Part shown: one piece after another, positions 49,433-56,980 of the stretch
Layout: the number at the start of each line of letters is the position of its first letter
Numbering within the stretch: position 1 is the stretch's first letter
Assembly (NCBI RefSeq): GCF_000743575.1
Contig: NZ_JQGC01000006.1
Span: 62,001-126,000, forward strand
Direction: 5' to 3'
Length of the DNA stretch: 64,000 nt
Source: Devosia riboflavina
GTDB taxonomy: Bacteria > Pseudomonadota > Alphaproteobacteria > Rhizobiales > Devosiaceae
Made by a program: the position numbers and the translations under genes
Notes under the pieces: generated by a model
Databases searched by the model: none
What the model saw: the letters and a program-made list of their open reading frames with translations, nothing else
Told to the model about the DNA's origin: nothing

Positions 49433-49789
49433 CTAGCTGGGCATTGGGCCTGGTGCGCAGTTCTTGGCAATTATGGTCTTGTCGACAGCAACCATTTGGC
49501 CCTTGAGACTAGCGACTTCGGCCGCAACGTTCCCGCCCGAAAGGCTGGATGTCGGCATGCCAATGAGGAAAACGCCCCAAGCATCACCGGTGCGAGCATC
49601 GTTTTGCGCTTTTGCTGTCACTGCGTATGCCTGTTCGAGCCTGCCCTTCTCCTGACCAAGTTGGGTACAGGAATAGGATTGATACTGGACCTCCGAAACG
49701 TACGACGGTGCTATACTCTCAGGCGCTTTTGCGCAGGCTGCGAGAGACGCCACGACCAGTCCAGTCGCTGCGATAGTCTTCAAGTTCAT
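49433..49789 (-). CDS. Predicted lipoprotein
   Basis: 118 aa. Signal peptide with lipobox (VVASLAACAKAPESIAPSYV, modified Cys at ~19). The mature part holds the QSYSCTQLGQEKGRLEQAYA motif found in small lipoproteins of alphaproteobacteria and their phages, with two further Cys that could be paired. Transcribed opposite to the late genes like the smaller lipoprotein beside it. Function unknown. Confidence 0.7.
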   Translation of the reverse strand: MNLKTIAATGLVVASLAACAKAPESIAPSYVSEVQYQSYSCTQLGQEKGRLEQAYAVTAKAQNDARTGDAWGVFLIGMPTSSLSGGNVAAEVASLKGQMVAVDKTIIAKNCAPGPMPS

Positions 49790-50071
49790 GATAGCCCCCT
49801 CAATGAGGAGGTTATCGAAATATTAATGAAGAGCGAGAGTCAATGAGGCGCCCCGCGAAAGAGTTAACCACTGACAGTCCGAATGAAAGCCTTACATCGT
49901 TGCTCTATTGGGATACGCGGCGGACAAGGAAGACCCCATTCGGCGAAATGGAGCCTTCCCCTGCCGGTAGCGTCCAAGGCCTGCTGACTACGGCATGGGA
50001 CGGCCCTGGGCGATCTCTATGAATAGCGTCCTGCCGGTGCCGTCTATAACGTTCGACAGGTCGAGCATGAA

Positions 50072-50114
50072 AAAGCCGCCTGTCGTGATCTCTGTTGGAT
50101 CACGCGGCGGCTTT
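50072..50114. terminator. Long hairpin terminator (rightward and leftward)
   Basis: AAAGCCGCC (50072-50080) pairs with GGCGGCTTT (50106-50114), extended inside by GTGATC/GATCAC (50085-50090 with 50098-50103). Flanking A and T runs suit both directions. Confidence 0.75.
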
Positions 50115-50212
50115 GGTTGAGCATCCAGCCACTCGGTTGAGCGTCAACAACCGGGCCAGATGCTCGGCTCTATGAACTGAGCCGCATGGTTTTGGTTCCG
50201 TCTTGGAAAAGA

Positions 50213-50247
50213 GAAGGCTTCGACCGCCCCTCACAGCCGAAGCCTTC
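50213..50247. repeat. Perfect 10-bp hairpin
   Basis: GAAGGCTTCG (50213-50222) and CGAAGCCTTC (50238-50247), 15-base loop, no U-tract. A smaller hairpin CGGCTC/GAGCCG lies at 50165-50184. Neither looks like a standard terminator. Confidence 0.6.
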
Positions 50248-50307
50248 CCATACCCGGGAGCGTGGGGCAAACCGCGCGCCGGAATTTTAGGCTAGACGGC
50301 ATTCATT

Positions 50308-50336
50308 AAAAAAGCCCCGGCGTGCAGGCCGGGGCT
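50308..50336 (-). terminator. Leftward-oriented terminator
   Basis: AGCCCCGGC (50313-50321) pairs with GCCGGGGCT (50328-50336); on the minus strand it is followed by a run of T (plus-strand A run 50308-50313). It would end a leftward transcript starting between here and ~50,470, where no minus-strand gene is visible. Confidence 0.65.
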
Positions 50337-50423
50337 CAGTGGAGCACTCAGTGCCCTGGGGACATGCGCGTGGGCACCGATGCCGCTAAACGCGCACGCT
50401 GCGATTAGGTTCATCAGCAATTT

Positions 50424-50450
50424 GGCCTCGCTTCTGCGGGGCCTTTTCTT
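50424..50450 (+). terminator. Terminator or attenuator just before the endolysin gene
   Basis: GGCCTCGC (50424-50431) pairs with GCGGGGCC (50436-50443), then TTTTCTTTT. It ends 25 bases before the endolysin ATG, so lysis genes need read-through or a promoter inside the last 20-odd bases, which I do not see. Confidence 0.7.
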
Positions 50451-50474
50451 TTCCATCCATCACAGGAGGCCGAT

Positions 50475-51209
50475 ATGGCCCTAAAGGCTGCGTTCTTCGA
50501 CGCGGTTCGCTCGACGCTGGCCGACGGCTCGCTCAGCCAGCACCAGGTCGACGTTCTCAACGCCATCTCGGCGGCTTGGGACAAGTACGGAGACGACTTC
50601 GGTTATTCCGATATGCGCTTGGCCTATGTCCTTGCGACAGCATGGCACGAAACCGGCCGCTTCAAATGGCTCAAGGAAATCTGGGGCCCGACGGCTGCGC
50701 AGAAACGCTACGAGGGCAGGGCGGATCTCGGCAACACGGTCGCCGGCGACGGCAAGAAGTTCATGGGCCGCGGGCTCGTGCACATCACCGGCCGGGCGAA
50801 CTACACCGACTGGTCGCGCCGCCTGGGCATCGATCTGCTCAAGGAACCGCAGCGTGCCGAAGAGGTGTCGATCGCGGCCCGCATCCTCGTCGAGGGAATG
50901 ACAAAGGGCACCTTCACCGGCAAGAAGCTGCAGGACTACATCAACAGCGACCAGTGCGACTATGTCGAGGCTCGCCGGATCGTCAACGGCAAGGACGAGG
51001 CTGCGCTTATCGCCGGCTATGCCGAGAAGTTCGAAGCGGCGCTCATTGGCGGGCGTTCAGCCTCTCCCGCACCTTCGCCCTCACCCAGGCCATCAACGCC
51101 GCCCGCTGGCGGCGCCAGCAAGTCGCCGGCTGCCGCAATAGTGGCGGTCCTGCTCGCCATTGCCGGCGGCATATACGCCTTCCTCAAGAACCAAGGGATT
51201 CTGCCATGA
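50475..51209 (+). CDS. GH19 (chitinase-type) endolysin with C-terminal membrane anchor
   Basis: 244 aa, GGAGG before the ATG. Catalytic GH19-type domain ~1-190 with the acid Glu59 in ATAWHETGRF and the conserved GKKFMGRGLVHITGRANYTD segment (94-113). It cuts the glycan backbone of peptidoglycan. After a Ser/Pro linker (~195-218) comes a single hydrophobic segment (~220-238, AAAIVAVLLAIAGGIYAFL). This is placed at the C-terminus, not the N-terminal signal-arrest position, so the enzyme may be membrane-tethered until released. Confidence 0.85.
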   Translation: MALKAAFFDAVRSTLADGSLSQHQVDVLNAISAAWDKYGDDFGYSDMRLAYVLATAWHETGRFKWLKEIWGPTAAQKRYEGRADLGNTVAGDGKKFMGRGLVHITGRANYTDWSRRLGIDLLKEPQRAEEVSIAARILVEGMTKGTFTGKKLQDYINSDQCDYVEARRIVNGKDEAALIAGYAEKFEAALIGGRSASPAPSPSPRPSTPPAGGASKSPAAAIVAVLLAIAGGIYAFLKNQGILP

Positions 51210-51520
51210 AAGCTGCCATCAATCAGGTCTGGGACTTCATCGTCCGCTGGCGCACGCGCCTATTCAACGGCATCGGCGCGCTGCTGGTGCTGGTCGCCCC
51301 TCTGCTGGGCGCCCCCGAAGTCCAGGCTGTCATCCCGGCGAAGTATCTGCCGTATGTGATCGCGGCAGTCTTCATCATCAACGTCTGGATGCGCCCGCGT
51401 GTGGCGGCAACGAAGGACGATGCTGAGGTGCAGGTTCGCGAAACCCTGAAGGCTGCCGATGGCCCGGCCGTCATCACGGTCAAGACGCCCAGCAATTCGA
51501 AGACCATCGTCAATGTTTAG
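51206..51520 (+). CDS. Holin-like two-pass membrane protein
   Basis: 104 aa from the ATG at 51206 that overlaps the endolysin stop. Two hydrophobic helices (~20-36 and ~47-62) and a charged C-terminus match class II holins. Position after the endolysin supports a lysis role; not proven. Confidence 0.65.
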   Translation: MKAAINQVWDFIVRWRTRLFNGIGALLVLVAPLLGAPEVQAVIPAKYLPYVIAAVFIINVWMRPRVAATKDDAEVQVRETLKAADGPAVITVKTPSNSKTIVNV

Positions 51521-51914
51521 GGCCATCCTCGATTGGCTCGGTGGCGGCGTCATCAAGCAATTCACCGGGCCGCTGCTGGCGGCCTATCAGGCGAAGCTCG
51601 ACGCACAGAACAGCGAGCAGCGAATTGAGGCAGAGAAGACCATCACCCGCATCGAGGCGGCGCGAGATATCGCCGTCGCCGAGGCGGGCAGGGCGTGGTC
51701 AGCAACGTCCGTCGGCCGGTGGCTGATCGTCGTTCCCTTCGGCCTCTGGTGGGCTGCGATCTACCTCGTCCAGATCATCAACCCATGGTTCGGCCTCGAC
51801 CTGGTGGTGATCGACGTCCCCGCCCGCATTCACGACATGGCTCTGGTACTCGTCCCGGCCATAGTCATTGCCGACGCTGGCGCCTTCGCGGCGCGGCAGT
51901 TCAGAGGAAAATAG
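51513..51914 (+). CDS. Membrane protein of the lysis cassette (3TM-holin-like)
   Basis: 133 aa from the ATG at 51513. A cytoplasmic coiled-coil part (~25-60, RIEAEKTITRIEAARDIAVA) precedes hydrophobic helices at ~70-90 and ~108-122. It resembles the Holin_3TMs family known from gene transfer agents. Could be the holin or a regulator of it. Confidence 0.65.
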   Translation: MFRAILDWLGGGVIKQFTGPLLAAYQAKLDAQNSEQRIEAEKTITRIEAARDIAVAEAGRAWSATSVGRWLIVVPFGLWWAAIYLVQIINPWFGLDLVVIDVPARIHDMALVLVPAIVIADAGAFAARQFRGK

Positions 51915-51918
51915 CCTG

Positions 51919-52302
51919 ATGACGGCACCGCCTGAAGAAGATCCACTTGGCCGCGGCAAGCTCACCTTGAGCAAGCGCGTTGATCTGCTCGAACGCGATC
52001 GCGCTCAGCAGTCCCGCGTCCTCACCGAGATCGTCAACGCAGGGAAGACGTTCACGCCCGAGCAGATCGCTCAACTTAGGGCGGTGATGCGGGAGGAGTG
52101 GGCTGACGCTGGCCTACGCCTGGATGATGCCGGGCACCAGGATGAAGCGCGCGAAGATTTCCGCTTCCTACGCCGCCTTCGGCTGACATGGGATGGCTCA
52201 ACCAAGAAGGTTGGAACGGCCGTCCTCACGGCCCTGATTGGTGTTGCACTGATAATCTTCGGGTCTGGATTCTGGCAGTGGATCAGCAACGCTGGAAAAT
52301 AG
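51919..52302 (+). CDS. Small C-terminally anchored membrane protein
   Basis: 127 aa from the ATG at 51919. Charged helical region (~15-90, with heptads KRVDLLERDRAQQSRVLTEI) then one membrane helix at ~103-122 (AVLTALIGVALIIFGSGFWQ). May interact with the other membrane proteins of the cassette or act as a spanin-like factor, but it has no lipobox or signal peptide. Confidence 0.6.
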   Translation: MTAPPEEDPLGRGKLTLSKRVDLLERDRAQQSRVLTEIVNAGKTFTPEQIAQLRAVMREEWADAGLRLDDAGHQDEAREDFRFLRRLRLTWDGSTKKVGTAVLTALIGVALIIFGSGFWQWISNAGK

Positions 52303-52390
52303 CCTGGTGATCCTTCTCGGCTTGGGTATCGCATTCTTGTGATCAATTGCCATCCAGTGATGGCAAGTCGTTCTATCAATCTGCTAGGTA

Positions 52391-52732
52391 GTGCGAGTCC
52401 CTGTACTGGTGCCCGTGCTGATGTTTCCTCAGTTGTGCTTGACCTATCTGAAGGTGGTTTTGTCTTATCCCGCCTCAGTGGCCTTTTTGTTTGGCCTTCA
52501 TGAAGGTGCCAAGGCAACCGGGTTTCATCTCGAACATCCTCAAAAGTTCACCCAGTTTTCAAAGTTCGCTAATGCTTTCTTCGCCCTTCTCGTTCAGCAT
52601 TGGTTGCTATGGTTGATTGTTAGTGCTTTGATTGCGATATGGTGGACTGCAATGGTTTCGCAACCAAAAGCCGATTCCAAACGTACGTTCGATAGCCGGC
52701 GCGCTTCGCCGGCGAAGAAAGCCAAGAGGTGA
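52391..52732 (+). CDS. Hypothetical membrane protein
   Basis: Up to 113 aa from a GTG at 52391; an ATG at 52421 would give 103 aa, and neither has a strong ribosome binding site. Hydrophobic segments near 12-34 and 60-86 (FFALLVQHWLLWLIVSALIA), basic C-terminus (RRASPAKKAKR). Less GC-rich than the genes before it. Function unknown. Confidence 0.55.
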   Translation: MRVPVLVPVLMFPQLCLTYLKVVLSYPASVAFLFGLHEGAKATGFHLEHPQKFTQFSKFANAFFALLVQHWLLWLIVSALIAIWWTAMVSQPKADSKRTFDSRRASPAKKAKR

Positions 52733-52737
52733 GCGCT

Positions 52738-53271
52738 ATGGACACCGCCGTGTTTGACGCCGCCGTCATCGCATCGGATCAGTTTCCGTTTGCGATTGCC
52801 GTTATCTCAATAGCTGTCGCGTGGCTGGCATATGCCGTGCTCTCGCGCGGGCTTTTTCTGGTGACTGATCCCATTCGCCAAGGTTTGCTGGATTTGGCAG
52901 AAGCGCTTTGTGACGAGCCGACCTTCCCGGAGGAAGACAAACTGCTCGTGTCTGCGGCGTTGGATCAAGCTTACAGCACCCGCACCGCCTGGTGGATGGT
53001 TGGTAGGAGCGCGTTGCTCGTTGCTGGGTTGCTTACACGTACGGCCAAGCGCCCCGACAAGGTGGAATACCCGCGGGTGTACGCTAGGACTTATGTCGAT
53101 TTCCAAATTCGTTGGACTATGGCTGTCCTCGGCAACAGTGCCGGCGCCACCTTGTTGTTTGCGACCCTTCTAATGGTTATCGCGGCGTTCACCCTGTCCG
53201 CGTCAGCTTTGGCGCGCCTATTGATGGGCAAAAACGGTGGTGGCCACAACGGGTCTGCAATGGCGCATTAG
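52738..53271 (+). CDS. Hypothetical membrane protein
   Basis: 177 aa from the ATG at 52738 (AAGAGG at good distance); a GTG nine bases before is in frame. Two or three membrane helices: ~20-43, possibly ~86-98, and ~142-165 (LLFATLLMVIAAFTLSASAL). The segment between is a soluble helical part. Function unknown. The C-terminus is Gly/His-rich (KNGGGHNGSAMAH). Confidence 0.55.
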   Translation: MDTAVFDAAVIASDQFPFAIAVISIAVAWLAYAVLSRGLFLVTDPIRQGLLDLAEALCDEPTFPEEDKLLVSAALDQAYSTRTAWWMVGRSALLVAGLLTRTAKRPDKVEYPRVYARTYVDFQIRWTMAVLGNSAGATLLFATLLMVIAAFTLSASALARLLMGKNGGGHNGSAMAH

Positions 53272-53324
53272 TTGGAACGGATTTCCCGGTTCCTCATTGA
53301 ATCGCCCATGAACCAGAGCCTGCC

Positions 53325-54269
53325 ATGGCGGCCTTGACGCCCGCCCCCAGCAATAAGCGGCAATCCCGCAAAGACTCTGAATCTACCCTCATCATCCCGA
53401 AGTTCATTAAGACCATGCAGCCGACGTTGGTGGACGATCCGCCTGCGGGTGGCGCCTGGCTGCATGAGATCAAATACGACGGCTATCGAACGCAACTGGC
53501 GATCGCTGGCGGGCAGGTGAGGGCCTTTACCCGCAATGGCCACGATTGGACCAACCGATACCTTGGTATCGTCGAGGCGGCTGCCGGCATCGACTGCAGG
53601 TCGGCGCTGATCGATGGCGAAGTTTGCGTGCAGGATGATCTTGGGGTCACCGACTTCGGCCTCCTGCAATCCGCCATGACGAAAGAGCCGTGGCGGCTCG
53701 TGTTCTTCGCCTTCGACCTGCTGCACCTCAATGGCGTCGATATGAGGCGCAAGCCGCTCGAGGAACGTCGCGCCCATCTGCGCTGGATATTGGAAGGCAG
53801 CAGCACCAAGCACATCCTCATCTCCGACGAATATGACGGGGAGGGTGCTGACTTCTTCAAGCTCTCCGACCAGATGGGCCTTGAGGGCATTGTCTCAAAG
53901 CGCAAGGGCAGCACCTACACCTCTGGGCCGACGCAAACTTGGCTCAAGACCAAGTGCTGGCACACGGACACCTTTGACGTGATCGGTGTCGACAAGGGCA
54001 GCGACGGTATTCCCTACGCGCTCTTGGCCGATGAGGCGGGTTATCGAGGCGCGGCCTTCATATCCCTCCCGGCATCGCTCCGCGACGTGTTCTGGCGCTA
54101 TGTCGAGGGCAGGGGAGTGGCAAAGGCCCCGATCATCGGCACCGGACGGAAGAAGGCCACATGGATCAGCCCAGGCTTGCGCGCCACGGTTCGCCACCTC
54201 AAGGGCAGCGACAAGCTTCGGCACGCGACCGTTGAAGCCATCGAGATCGATCCGGCCGATAGAGGCTAG
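53325..54269 (+). CDS. ATP-dependent DNA ligase (LigD ligase-domain type)
   Basis: 314 aa. The adenylation motif KYDGYR (nucleophile Lys50), the GEVCV motif near 106, FDLLHLNG near 129, EGIVSKRKGS near 187 and the C-terminal OB-fold are typical of single-domain ATP-dependent ligases related to LigD. It seals nicks in duplex DNA. Its place after the lysis cassette marks it as an accessory gene; it may aid circularisation or repair. Confidence 0.9.
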   Translation: MAALTPAPSNKRQSRKDSESTLIIPKFIKTMQPTLVDDPPAGGAWLHEIKYDGYRTQLAIAGGQVRAFTRNGHDWTNRYLGIVEAAAGIDCRSALIDGEVCVQDDLGVTDFGLLQSAMTKEPWRLVFFAFDLLHLNGVDMRRKPLEERRAHLRWILEGSSTKHILISDEYDGEGADFFKLSDQMGLEGIVSKRKGSTYTSGPTQTWLKTKCWHTDTFDVIGVDKGSDGIPYALLADEAGYRGAAFISLPASLRDVFWRYVEGRGVAKAPIIGTGRKKATWISPGLRATVRHLKGSDKLRHATVEAIEIDPADRG

Positions 54270-54637
54270 TGCCGGTCGTTTGGCGAGAATTCCATGTCGT
54301 CGAACTCTCCCAAATATGGCTGGCCAGGAGGAACTGCCTCGCCCGGATAGAGGGCGATGACATCGATCTGCTCGCTAAAGAGGTCGACTCCGTCCCAGTC
54401 CCCAACCCTGGTCCAATCCCGTCGCGAGGCGAAATCCGTGGCGATATGGAACGCCCGGTTTTCGTCGCAGAGAAGGATCAGCAGGGTAGGGCCGCTGGCT
54501 AGGGCAAGCACGCGATAGAGCGGGTCAACTTCGCCCGTCACCATGTCGGCGACTTCCCAAAGCTCCAGGCCGCCAAAGGCAAAGCCTCGATCCTCTCCCT
54601 CGCCAAAAGGGGCAACGTCTTTCCACAATTCTCGCAT
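54266..54637 (-). CDS. Hypothetical protein convergent with the ligase gene
   Basis: 123 aa from the ATG at 54637 (GGGAG eight bases before). Beta-rich and acidic with Trp/Phe-rich parts (FGGLELWEVADMVTGEVDPL, then NRAFHIATDFASRRDWTRVG). No family recognised. Overlaps the ligase stop by four bases on the opposite strand. Confidence 0.55.
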   Translation of the reverse strand: MRELWKDVAPFGEGEDRGFAFGGLELWEVADMVTGEVDPLYRVLALASGPTLLILLCDENRAFHIATDFASRRDWTRVGDWDGVDLFSEQIDVIALYPGEAVPPGQPYLGEFDDMEFSPNDRH

Positions 54638-54720
54638 CGTGATCGCTCCCATCTTGACTCTTGGGCTCACTCGGAATGAGAACATAATGAGAACAAACGA
54701 CGCAGCGAGTCAATTCCCGA

Positions 54721-55134
54721 ATGCCAAAGACCCCCAGCACTGGCTTCGCGCACCAAGCCTTCCTCTACGCCGTGGCGAATGCTGGCATGCTCGTCAGATG
54801 CGAGTGCAAGGCATGCAAGCGGGTCAGGCACTACCTGGCTTCCGATCTGGTGCACGTCTTCGGCGGCCGGGCTGTTGTGGGAGAATTGTGGGGTAGGTGC
54901 CCCAAGTGTGGGACGACCTTTAGATGGATCGAACAGGAGCGCTATCCCACCAGTGACGATGTTGGCCATACGCTGATCCGCAGACCCAATGGCTTCAGGT
55001 ACATCATGCAATGGGTGGATGAGCACTACGGGCCGCCGGCAACGGGCCCGCAGCAACAATATCACCTGATGACCCCGATCAGTCGCCCCGACCTAAAGGC
55101 CGATTTGGTTACTCGGCGTCGAGATCCATCATAG
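54721..55134 (+). CDS. Small zinc-finger-like protein
   Basis: 137 aa. Two Cys pairs, CECKACK near residue 27 and CPKC near 60, suggest a zinc ribbon. Basic, with a C-terminal part rich in Gln and Arg. Related small proteins are common in alphaproteobacteria; function unknown. Confidence 0.6.
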   Translation: MPKTPSTGFAHQAFLYAVANAGMLVRCECKACKRVRHYLASDLVHVFGGRAVVGELWGRCPKCGTTFRWIEQERYPTSDDVGHTLIRRPNGFRYIMQWVDEHYGPPATGPQQQYHLMTPISRPDLKADLVTRRRDPS

Positions 55135-55144
55135 GGAGGACGCC

Positions 55145-55333
55145 ATGTGGGGTGATAATAAGTGGGACCCGACCAAAGCCACGGCTTTGGCGAAGGAATT
55201 CGAAGCCGAACAGCAGCGGAAACACCAGGAGAAATTGGCCAAGAACAAGGCAGATCGAGAGGCCAAGAGGCGTGCGGCCAAAATCAAGCCTCCCGAGGAA
55301 TATCCTTGGATGAAGGACAAGCAGGGCGACTAA
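55145..55333 (+). CDS. Small charged protein
   Basis: 62 aa, almost all charged helix (KATALAKEFEAEQQRKHQEK then KNKADREAKRRAAKIK). No family recognised. GGAGG precedes the ATG. Confidence 0.55.
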   Translation: MWGDNKWDPTKATALAKEFEAEQQRKHQEKLAKNKADREAKRRAAKIKPPEEYPWMKDKQGD

Positions 55334-55343
55334 AGCGAGTTGA

Positions 55344-55553
55344 TCAGTCCGTATCCTTCGACTTTAGCCGCTCACGCCGTTTGATCTCCCGATCGACCGC
55401 CTCGCGGATCATGTCGAGACGCGGCTCTGCTTCAGACAAGACGGTATCGATCTTCGCCAGCACGCCTTCGGCCAACGGGAGAGTGATCCTGTCTGGATAT
55501 TCCTTCTTGCGTCCCACACGAGGACTTGAAGCGTATATATGATTTAGAGTCAA
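55344..55553 (-). CDS. Ribbon-helix-helix-like regulator
   Basis: 69 aa. The beta strand KKEYPDRITLPLAEG then the helix-turn-helix VLAKIDTVLSEAEPRLDMIR suggest an RHH DNA-binding protein. It is transcribed leftward away from a promoter region containing repeated ATCATA(C/G)ATACG sites at 55566-55622, which it probably binds. Confidence 0.7.
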   Translation of the reverse strand: MTLNHIYASSPRVGRKKEYPDRITLPLAEGVLAKIDTVLSEAEPRLDMIREAVDREIKRRERLKSKDTD

Positions 55554-55565
55554 GCGTCACCTTTT

Positions 55566-55622
55566 CGTATGTACGGTATTGACGTTTATCATACATACGC
55601 TATATCTTCAATCATAGATACG
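55566..55622. promoter_or_regulatory. Operator repeats and promoter for the genes on both sides
   Basis: CGTATGTA (55566-55573) and TACATACG (55592-55599) form a perfect 8-bp inverted repeat. ATCATACATACG (55588-55599) and ATCATAGATACG (55611-55622) are direct repeats. A rightward promoter TTGACG (55579-55584)-N17-ATATCT (55602-55607) lies among them, so an RHH dimer bound here would compete with RNA polymerase. Confidence 0.6.
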
Positions 55623-55632
55623 ATTGGAGGTG

Positions 55633-55899
55633 ATGCAATTGACTTACGCAAGTGATCAGGCTGTGCTTAATGCACAGTTCAGTGCTGCGGAGATGGCGTA
55701 TGGCACTGAAGCCAAACGGCAGCAACCACACGTTCTTATGCGACCCTCCGTCTTTCCAGACGGAGATATGTGGTGCGCACTGTATGGCGTGAATATTCAA
55801 GAGGGCGTGGCTGGTTTTGGCTCTACTCCCGAATTGGCCTGCCTCGCTTTCGATGCGAACTGGCACGAACAACGCGCCTCTATGGAGCATGCATCATGA
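55633..55899 (+). CDS. Hypothetical protein
   Basis: 88 aa from the ATG at 55633, although GGAGG is only three bases upstream and TTG codons at 55624 and 55639 are alternatives. Contains AFGSTPELACLAFDANW-like residues (here VAGFGSTPELACLAFDANWH), which are partly repeated in the next protein (FGFGSTFNEAFQNALLEFDR). No family recognised. Less GC-rich than phage core genes. Confidence 0.55.
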   Translation: MQLTYASDQAVLNAQFSAAEMAYGTEAKRQQPHVLMRPSVFPDGDMWCALYGVNIQEGVAGFGSTPELACLAFDANWHEQRASMEHAS

Positions 55900-56423
55900 C
55901 CGACAAGTATAGAGACGCAAAACTTCTTGAGCACCACATTCCTGACAACTCTGAGGGCTACGTGCTGCCGGGGCGGCGCTCAGAAACCGCTCTTTCAAAT
56001 GCACCTGACGATCATTTTAAAGAGCTTCGCGAGGCATATGGACTGCGCTGCATTGCGATGTCTGTTTATTCCAGTCGGGTGCACGTCTTCTTGAACCGGG
56101 AACAATCCTCGGGCGACGACGACTGTGTGTTCGGGTTTGGCTCGACTTTCAACGAGGCGTTCCAGAATGCTCTGCTGGAATTCGACCGGTTCGGGTTGCC
56201 TTGTCGGCCTATCATGCAGTCGAAGGGTGCAGAAGCGGGGCCCCTGAGCGAAGACATCCTGCGGCGCAGTGCCGCTATCGCTATGGATAAACTCAATGTT
56301 GCCGGCTTGTTGCACCCAACTCGCCCGTCCTCAGAGAAATTCGTGAGGGACTTGGCGAAAGCCATCCTCGACGAGGCTATGATTGGTGAAGCGTCCACAC
56401 ATTGCTATCCCCCTTCACATTGA
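55896..56423 (+). CDS. Hypothetical protein
   Basis: 175 aa from the ATG at 55896 that overlaps the previous stop. It shares the FGxGST...A...A...FD motif with its neighbour, suggesting the two domains are related. No family recognised. Expression should depend on the promoter at ~55580. Confidence 0.55.
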   Translation: MTDKYRDAKLLEHHIPDNSEGYVLPGRRSETALSNAPDDHFKELREAYGLRCIAMSVYSSRVHVFLNREQSSGDDDCVFGFGSTFNEAFQNALLEFDRFGLPCRPIMQSKGAEAGPLSEDILRRSAAIAMDKLNVAGLLHPTRPSSEKFVRDLAKAILDEAMIGEASTHCYPPSH

Positions 56424-56480
56424 TGCGCTCGCGCAACGCGGGGACAATGGCACAAGTTCAATTCGATTCCACCTGAGACC

Positions 56481-56687
56481 ATGCCGACAAAGTACCAATC
56501 CGACAAAGGCGATATCTCGCCGGTCCAGACTGCTGAGCATAAATTCCCGATCTATTTCTGTGAGGAGTGCAATGCACCCCATGCGGGCTTCGGGCGTGTT
56601 CGTGGGGAAGTCCGGCTGAGCTATTGCGGCTGGGATGGCCATCAGGGCGTGTGCGTCGGGAAGGGCAGGGCGGAGAACGCCAACTGA
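56481..56687 (+). CDS. Small probable zinc-binding protein
   Basis: 68 aa. CEEC near residue 27 with a further Cys pair C48 and C56 suggests a zinc fold. No ribosome binding site is obvious. Last phage-side gene before the tRNA. Confidence 0.5.
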   Translation: MPTKYQSDKGDISPVQTAEHKFPIYFCEECNAPHAGFGRVRGEVRLSYCGWDGHQGVCVGKGRAENAN

Positions 56688-56695
56688 ACAAAAGT

Positions 56696-56728
56696 GTCCC
56701 ACTTTTTTGAGGGTCGAAAAAGTGGGAC
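56696..56728. repeat. Inverted repeat with 12-bp arms
   Basis: GTCCCACTTTTT (56696-56707) and AAAAAGTGGGAC (56717-56728). It lies between the last element gene and the tRNA-Ser gene. Such AT/G-rich repeats can be terminators or integrase arm sites; the T-run suggests termination on both strands. Confidence 0.65.
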
Positions 56729-56980
56729 AAAAACGGCCGTTTTGATCAACGAAATCAATGGCCGAAAAAGTCGATGGCGATCCCGACAGGACTGCAACCT
56801 TTCCTGAGAACTCTTGGTGAACAGACTGTACGGGATTTGTACGCACATTGGTGCGTGTTGCCTGTCTGTTCCTGCAAGGTTCTACAGGGTAGCATCGGCG
56901 TGCTGCCAATGGGGAAATCTCTCAGCATTGCCATAAAGCCCTTGCGTTCCTGCATCATTGCCTTGTATCAGCCCCTGTGT

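Larger units (their letters stand above)
49800..50474. other. Hairpin-rich noncoding tract before the lysis genes
   Basis: No open frame of useful length. It holds at least five perfect or near-perfect hairpins (50072-50114, 50165-50184, 50213-50247, 50313-50336, 50424-50447), three of them rich in GC and flanked by A or T runs. Likely roles are terminators, attenuators or a structured RNA controlling lysis genes. Confidence 0.6.
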
